Below, one piece after another: positions 59,841-64,000 of a stretch of 64,000 nt of DNA. The translations under genes and the position numbers were made by a program. The DNA lies in contig JAGAJB010000015.1 in assembly GCA_017626295.1 (NCBI GenBank), forward strand, positions 1-64,000. Direction: 5' to 3'. The notes beneath the pieces are model-generated. The model was not told where the DNA came from, made no database searches, and saw only the letters and a program-made list of their open reading frames with translations. How positions within the stretch are numbered: position 1 is the first letter of the stretch; each line of letters begins with the position of its first letter. Origin of the DNA: Clostridia bacterium. Its GTDB lineage: Bacteria; Bacillota; Clostridia; Oscillospirales; Acutalibacteraceae.

Positions 59841-59876
59841 AACCGTGTGAAAGCATTTCCATACGGTTTTTGTTTT
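59841..59876 (+). terminator. Attenuator-like hairpin before the RES gene
   Basis: AACCGT and ACGGTT arms extended by wobble pairs, followed by TTTGTTTTCTTT. It lies about 25 bases after the expected transcription start and 50 bases before the RES coding region, so it would stop most transcripts before the toxin-like gene. Confidence 0.55.
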
Positions 59877-59924
59877 CTTTAAAAGCAACTTACAAACAGA
59901 TAAACATCCAAGGAGGATTTTCTA

Positions 59925-60839
59925 ATGAATTTTCCGGCTTACACAGATGATGCATATTGGACAGATGTAATTGAACAATATATTCAAAACAACAATAAGC
60001 ATCCCGGATGGTATAACATAGAATACTATATGTGGGAATACTTTAAGGATTGCCTAAAAAGAAACAATCGTTTCTTTTTTGAACATCCGCTCTTGCCTGT
60101 TTTGGAGTCTGAATTTAAACGCAATTCATGCAAATTGCCGTTGGGAACGGAAATTTATCGTGTAAGGATAGATTGTGACCATAAGTTGTGGAATGAATGG
60201 AACAATTACTGCAGTATCGAGTATACACCAAAAAAATTGAAAGAACTTGAAGAAAGAAATATCGACAGTGATACGCTAGCTGAGCTTTGGAAGAAACACG
60301 AAGATTTTATTAACTCCCAAGAGACTAAAGAAATAAAACAACGTATCGAATCCGGATTTCAAGGGTTTGATGCCAATGGAAGTTCTGCTCCTCCAAAAGG
60401 AACTTCAAGTGCAGGCAGATGTAATTCAGAAGGTGTTTCTTATTTATACGCTTCTTTGGAAGAACATACAGCTATCGCAGAAATAAGACCATTTATTCGG
60501 GACTCCATTAGTGTTGCTGTGTTACAACCCGCTCGTGATTTACACTTGGTAAATTTTGATTTTGAACCAACAGCAGTAGTTAACGGTAGGGATTTTTTAT
60601 TCAATGATATTCAACGGGATTTTTCCAAAATTAGCAAAACCCAAGATGGTGACTATTTGATAACTCAGTTTATAGCATCTTTAATTGAGCATCTTGGATA
60701 TGATGGGCTTTGTTTCAGGAGTTCTCTCGTTAAAGATGGCACTAACTATGTTATCTTCAATCCAAATGACTGCCCTGCTATATCATCAAAATTGGTGTAT
60801 TTGTCTGAAGTAAATTATATATATGGGCAATGCAAATAA
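59925..60839 (+). CDS. RES-domain protein (putative NAD-degrading toxin)
   Basis: A 304-residue protein. The C-terminal half contains the RES core: GRCNSEGVSYLYASLEEHTAIAEIRP, AVLQPARDLHLVNF and YDGLCFRSSL. RES domains resemble ADP-ribosyltransferases and several destroy NAD+. The N-terminal 130 residues, with HPGWYNIEYYMWEYF, look like the HEPN/RES-type extension found in solitary RES proteins. GGAGG precedes the start. No Xre-type antitoxin partner is adjacent. The next gene encodes a DUF2971 protein. Confidence 0.75.
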   Translation: MNFPAYTDDAYWTDVIEQYIQNNNKHPGWYNIEYYMWEYFKDCLKRNNRFFFEHPLLPVLESEFKRNSCKLPLGTEIYRVRIDCDHKLWNEWNNYCSIEYTPKKLKELEERNIDSDTLAELWKKHEDFINSQETKEIKQRIESGFQGFDANGSSAPPKGTSSAGRCNSEGVSYLYASLEEHTAIAEIRPFIRDSISVAVLQPARDLHLVNFDFEPTAVVNGRDFLFNDIQRDFSKISKTQDGDYLITQFIASLIEHLGYDGLCFRSSLVKDGTNYVIFNPNDCPAISSKLVYLSEVNYIYGQCK

Positions 60840-60870
60840 TTTTATTAATAAAAGAAAAGGATTATACACA

Positions 60871-61875
60871 ATGAATACTACCGACATAGCTAATTATGAT
60901 GAAGAGGTAAAGGACTGGAAGACGGAATTTATAGAATTATACATGTCTGGCGATGTAAAAAAGTTTCGTCAGGCACTTGATTTGAAGCGACAACACATAC
61001 CAAAAAAACTGTATCGTTATCGGACATTAAGCGATACTAATATATCCAAGTATCGTTTTGATGAAATAGTTCGAGGTGAATTGTACATGTCTCATCCGGG
61101 TGAGCTAAACGACCCTTTTGAGGCCTCTTCTAATCTAGCGGCATCTAAACCTTCGGCATATATGACAGATAAAGAGGACTTCACAAAACTGTTTAAAGAT
61201 AAGATGAGTGACGAAGATTATGTGAGTGTCTTTGATAGCGATTCTTGGTATGAAAACATGCTTACTTATGTAGCAGAAAAAAGTGCTCCCAAAGACAAGG
61301 TTGAATTTACAAAAGCTGCATTATCACGAGTTGTTATGGAGGAATTTGAAAGATTAAATTCTAACGTAAGCGATATGGCAAGAAAAATGATTCGATTGGC
61401 CTGTTTTACAACAACACCTGATAATCTACCGATGTGGCACCACTACACAAATGGACATACAGGTATATGCTTAGAATACAATACTGCGGATATTACAGTT
61501 ATCTATCAACTAAACAAATTGTTCCCAGTATACTATGTTGATAAACTTCCGGATATGACTAATAGACTATTGCAAAAAAGACAGTCTGAATTTGGTTTTT
61601 TGGAATATCTTGCTATACATAAACTCAATGATTGGAGATACGAAAACGAATGGCGATTGATTTATGATGCGGGTTCTTGGTATTTTGGCCCTGAAGATAT
61701 TCCACCTGATTTTTGGGTACATGGAAAAGGCATTCCGTTCATTCGACCATCTAGAGTAATAATGGGAATGAAAATATCACAAGAACATGAAAACAAGATT
61801 CGTGAATATGCCGAACTTGCTGGCATTCCTGTAATTAAAGCAACACAAACAGAATATGGTTTAAAAATCGATTGA
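60871..61875 (+). CDS. DUF2971 family protein
   Basis: A 334-residue protein. PKKLYRYRTLSDTNISKYRFDEI, GELYMSHPGELNDPFE, LACFTTTPDNLPMWHHYTNGHTGICLEY and WRYENEWRLIYD are the conserved DUF2971 blocks. The family has no established activity and is often found in phage-defence neighbourhoods. The start at 60871 is fixed by AAAAGGA. It follows the RES gene by 31 bases, so they are probably co-expressed. Confidence 0.8.
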   Translation: MNTTDIANYDEEVKDWKTEFIELYMSGDVKKFRQALDLKRQHIPKKLYRYRTLSDTNISKYRFDEIVRGELYMSHPGELNDPFEASSNLAASKPSAYMTDKEDFTKLFKDKMSDEDYVSVFDSDSWYENMLTYVAEKSAPKDKVEFTKAALSRVVMEEFERLNSNVSDMARKMIRLACFTTTPDNLPMWHHYTNGHTGICLEYNTADITVIYQLNKLFPVYYVDKLPDMTNRLLQKRQSEFGFLEYLAIHKLNDWRYENEWRLIYDAGSWYFGPEDIPPDFWVHGKGIPFIRPSRVIMGMKISQEHENKIREYAELAGIPVIKATQTEYGLKID

Positions 61876-61956
61876 GATTTACAAAGATAGTCACACATTC
61901 GACTAACCTCCCGTTATAAGGTAAAATGTAATTACCAAATAACAGGAGGTTTTGTT

Positions 61957-62112
61957 ATGGAAAGAAAAACTAAAATTAGGTTTACGGATTTTGAGTGCAA
62001 TCTGCTTATCAACGGTATGAATGAGTTTCGTAATATGCTTTTGGCGGAGGGTTTCCCCACTGAGGATGTTGACGAGCTGTTGTTAAAGATCATTGATAAG
62101 AGCGGAAACTGA
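61957..62112 (+). CDS. Small accessory protein of the TnpV module (51 residues)
   Basis: MERKTKIRFTDFECNLLINGMN opens a short helical protein ending LLLKIIDKSGN. AGGAGG lies eight bases before the ATG. Similar short proteins precede DUF6809/TnpV genes in other elements as I recall them; function unknown. The first TnpV module at 11980 lacks this gene. Confidence 0.6.
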   Translation: MERKTKIRFTDFECNLLINGMNEFRNMLLAEGFPTEDVDELLLKIIDKSGN

Positions 62113-62125
62113 AAGTGGTGGTATT

Positions 62126-62404
62126 ATGGCTAATATCATTGAAGAGTTTTATTACGGCAACATTGAGCCACAAGAGGTCAATTTAGAATTAATATCTAAG
62201 CTCAAAAAGAAACTGAGTAACCTTGCGGAGAAGGAAGAGCAACTCACGGCAAGGCTAACCGGCGAGGATAAGGACCTGTTCCAAAATTATGTCAGCTCTT
62301 ACATTGAATTTTCAACAACAAGTAATGCTGACAGTTTCATATCAGGCTTCAGGCTTGGAGCAAGATTCACCTACGACACATTTATCAACAACAAGAAAGG
62401 ATGA
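62126..62404 (+). CDS. DUF6809 family protein (copy 2)
   Basis: A 92-residue protein nearly identical to that at 11980-12258 (IIEEFYYGNIEPQEVN, LFQNYVSSYIEFSTTSNADSF). ATG at 62126 is 13 bases after the stop of the 51-residue gene. Unknown function. Confidence 0.75.
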   Translation: MANIIEEFYYGNIEPQEVNLELISKLKKKLSNLAEKEEQLTARLTGEDKDLFQNYVSSYIEFSTTSNADSFISGFRLGARFTYDTFINNKKG

Positions 62405-62409
62405 ATATT

Positions 62410-62766
62410 ATGGCAAACATTACCTACAGACAAGTCAATGATTATAGGATACCCAACCTCATATTCCCACACGAAGAATCAATTATCCGCCTCGGTAAAT
62501 GGGGTCTGTTACATAAAGACTATCTTCTAAAACATAAGAAAGTGCTATTTACAACACTACTCACCCAAGGCAAGCTATATCAGCACTGTTCCGAGGTAGA
62601 AAATCACGCTCAGCAGATGTTTGATACTCTTGTTGAGCAGATGAAAGAGGCTGAAGGCGTAACCGAGCAACTGAAAGAGGAAAATCAGATGGAGTGGGTA
62701 TGCCATATGCAGAATATTGAGGCACGGGCAAGAGAGATTATAAATGTGCAACTAATATATACATAA
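62410..62766 (+). CDS. TnpV-like transposon-encoded protein (copy 2)
   Basis: A 118-residue TnpV homologue, closely related to copy 1 (LGKWG, LLKHKKVLF, ENQMEWV). Start at 62410 by AAAGGA spacing. No recombinase follows. It shows that the same module exists twice in the window, 50 kb apart in direct orientation. Confidence 0.75.
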   Translation: MANITYRQVNDYRIPNLIFPHEESIIRLGKWGLLHKDYLLKHKKVLFTTLLTQGKLYQHCSEVENHAQQMFDTLVEQMKEAEGVTEQLKEENQMEWVCHMQNIEARAREIINVQLIYT

Positions 62767-62813
62767 TCAAACTTACGCTATTGATTATTTTCTGAAATAA
62801 GAGTATAATTTAA

Positions 62814-62846
62814 TACAACGCTGTCAAAGCGATGTTGTTTTTGGCA
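62814..62846 (+). terminator. Hairpin after TnpV copy 2
   Basis: ACAACGCT and AGCGATGTTGT arms with a short loop, followed by TTTTTGGC. Confidence 0.6.
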
Positions 62847-62861
62847 GGTAATACGATTTTC

Positions 62862-62892
62862 ACTCTCCCTGCCTGCTTGGCGGGGAGTTTTT
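62862..62892 (+). terminator. Terminator used as group IIC intron target
   Basis: CTCCCTGCC and GGCGGGGAG arms (with one wobble), then TTTTTAT. The intron 5' end follows after three bases, the classic insertion context of class IIC introns. Confidence 0.75.
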
Positions 62893-62895
62893 ATG

Positions 62896-63459
62896 GTATG
62901 ACGGGCATATCAATGCTCTGTGGTGAAAGTCCACCGAGGCGTAGTTGCCGACGAACTCAAAAGCGACTCCCAAGGTTTGTATCGTGAGGTACAGGCGAGA
63001 AGAAGGGATAGCGAAATCGTAGCCCTACGAACAGAAACTTAATACTAAGGCATACTTGGCGGATAAGTTGGCCATAAGCAACGAAGTCCAAAAGGCAACC
63101 GTAACCCAAGTATGTAAATTAAGAGGGTAGACGAGGAAAGAGCATTGGTTTATCCCGTGAGGTCTCACAGACGGAGAAGTCTGTAGTAACAACGAACTGT
63201 GAGAAGTCAGCAGAGGTCATAGTACCGAGAAAATTTGGGAAGGGCTGAACGGTTCAATATCACATATAAAAAATGTTCTGCTCAGAACCGATATGCAAAG
63301 TAGCCAAAACGTATATGAGGCAAAATGCAGGAAGTCATAGGTTGTTAGAGAATAAGAAGCAGAAGCGTTGAAGCAATATGAGATAGAGAACTGAACCGCC
63401 GTATGCCGAACGGCACGTACGGTGGTGTGGGAGGGGGGAGAAAATCCCCTCTACCCGAT
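62896..63459 (+). ncRNA. ORF-less group IIC intron
   Basis: The 5' end GTATGACGGGCAT resembles the GUGYG start of class C introns, with GGTGAAAGTCCACC as in domain I. Domain V is at about 63393-63430: ACCGCCGT pairs with ACGGTGGT, giving the CGC catalytic triad opposite GTG, with the internal CCGAACGG loop as in the Oceanobacillus iheyensis intron. Domain VI (GGGGGGAG, AAAATCCCCTC) and the 3' end CTACCCGAT follow. The whole is 564 bases, far too short for a reverse transcriptase gene, and no RT motif is seen, so splicing or mobility would need a protein in trans. Confidence 0.85.
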
Positions 63460-63487
63460 TAAGGTACATAATAAAGGAGATTTATAG

Positions 63488-64000
63488 ATGAATTGGTCAA
63501 CATTTCAAACGTATAACGAAGCACCCGAAAAAGCATTTGAAACACTTTGCAACCAACTGTTTGAAAATTGGTGCAAGGAAGAATTTCTTTCACAAATAAA
63601 GTATTTTAATATTGTTAATGGCTCTGGCGGTGATGGTGGTGTGGAGTCTTACGCAACACTTGTAGATGGCTCTGTTGTTGGGTTACAAGCAAAGTGGTTC
63701 CCGACAAGTATGTCTGATTCTCAAATTAATCAAATAAAAAATTCGATAAAAACTGCTGCTAAAATACGTCCTCAAATTAAGCGTTATATCGTATGTGTAC
63801 CCAGAGATTTAGCCTCATTAACCGGAAAAGGTGAAAACACAGAAGAATCACGCTGGACTAATATGATTTCTGATATTAAAACAGAATATCCAAATTTAAC
63901 TGTTGAATTATGGAACGAAACAAGGATATTATCAGAATTACAAAAAGATACCTCTGCGGGTATTTATAAGTATTGGTTCGAAAACGCTGAAATATCTGAA
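63488..64000 (+). CDS. Start of a protein with N-terminal Mrr/PD-(D/E)XK-like nuclease domain (partial)
   Basis: ATG with AAGGAG upstream opens a frame that remains open to the window end (171 codons). GSGGDGGVESYA and VVGLQAKWF give the G-[ED]-x-Q-x-K pattern of Mrr-type PD-(D/E)XK nucleases, followed by RYIVCVPRDLAS and NETRILSELQ. Such domains form the effector of large STAND NTPases (Avs proteins) and of other restriction proteins; which applies depends on the missing C-terminus. It lies 28 bases after the group II intron. Confidence 0.7.
   Translation, partial: MNWSTFQTYNEAPEKAFETLCNQLFENWCKEEFLSQIKYFNIVNGSGGDGGVESYATLVDGSVVGLQAKWFPTSMSDSQINQIKNSIKTAAKIRPQIKRYIVCVPRDLASLTGKGENTEESRWTNMISDIKTEYPNLTVELWNETRILSELQKDTSAGIYKYWFENAEISE

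Overview
The window looks like a chromosomal segment of a low-GC, anaerobic gut Firmicute (Clostridia, probably Oscillospirales or a relative). This is inferred from strong AGGAGG-type ribosome binding sites, TTGACA/TATAAT promoters, intrinsic terminators, a CIRCE-controlled groESL operon, a pyruvate formate-lyase system, secreted glycan-degrading enzymes, and mobile elements of a type common in gut Clostridia. No species can be named from the sequence alone.

Layout. 1-145 is the end of an IS3-family insertion sequence cut by the window edge. 227-6308 holds three secreted or cell-surface glycan enzymes (sialate O-acetylesterase-like, DUF4838, GH28-like beta-helix). 6315-37077 is a long accessory region. 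It contains a repressor/lipoprotein pair with twin palindromic operators and a nonsense-mutated lipoprotein (6458-7369). Next is a UvrD-like helicase plus tandem-RHH/zinc-ribbon plus DUF3883 nuclease-like cassette flanked by 33-bp near-identical direct repeats (7407-11637), followed by a palindromic hairpin mosaic, a DUF6809/TnpV pair and a minus-strand cluster of small proteins (12698-16191). An ECF sigma / anti-sigma-like locus with small membrane proteins, decayed duplicates and a VanZ-like gene follows (16416-22330). A mobilizable element comes next (about 22.8-29.4 kb) with a structured RNA, P4-like primase/helicase, candidate oriT, MobV-type relaxase, ParB and a large serine recombinase. 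The region ends with a 7.6-kb integrative element (29457-37077) inserted in the 3' end of tRNA-Leu(GAG), with a tyrosine integrase at its distal end, DUF927 helicase, several unknown genes and four very short genes.

37308-59258 is core-like: NUDIX hydrolase, a glycan/mannose-type catabolic block (GH38-like enzyme, AraC regulator, phosphohexomutase, propeller-glycosidase, M20 peptidase, GPH sugar transporter, HEYGH membrane protein), an acyl-CoA ligase, a secreted PHP protein, groESL, a methylenetetrahydrofolate reductase-like gene, an MntR-like regulator and a pyruvate formate-lyase whose glycyl-radical domain is a separate 80-residue gene, followed by its activase. After tRNA-Thr and tRNA-Tyr a second accessory region begins (59611-64000): a RES-domain toxin-like gene with DUF2971 partner behind an attenuator-like hairpin, another DUF6809/TnpV module, an ORF-less group IIC intron placed directly after a terminator, and the start of a gene with an Mrr-like nuclease domain that may belong to an antiviral NTPase.

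The best candidates for something undescribed are the direct-repeat-flanked helicase/RHH/DUF3883 cassette, the tRNA-Leu integrative element, the RES/DUF2971 pair, the structured RNA at 22.9 kb and the split pyruvate formate-lyase. All functional statements rest on reading motifs by eye; no database search was run.
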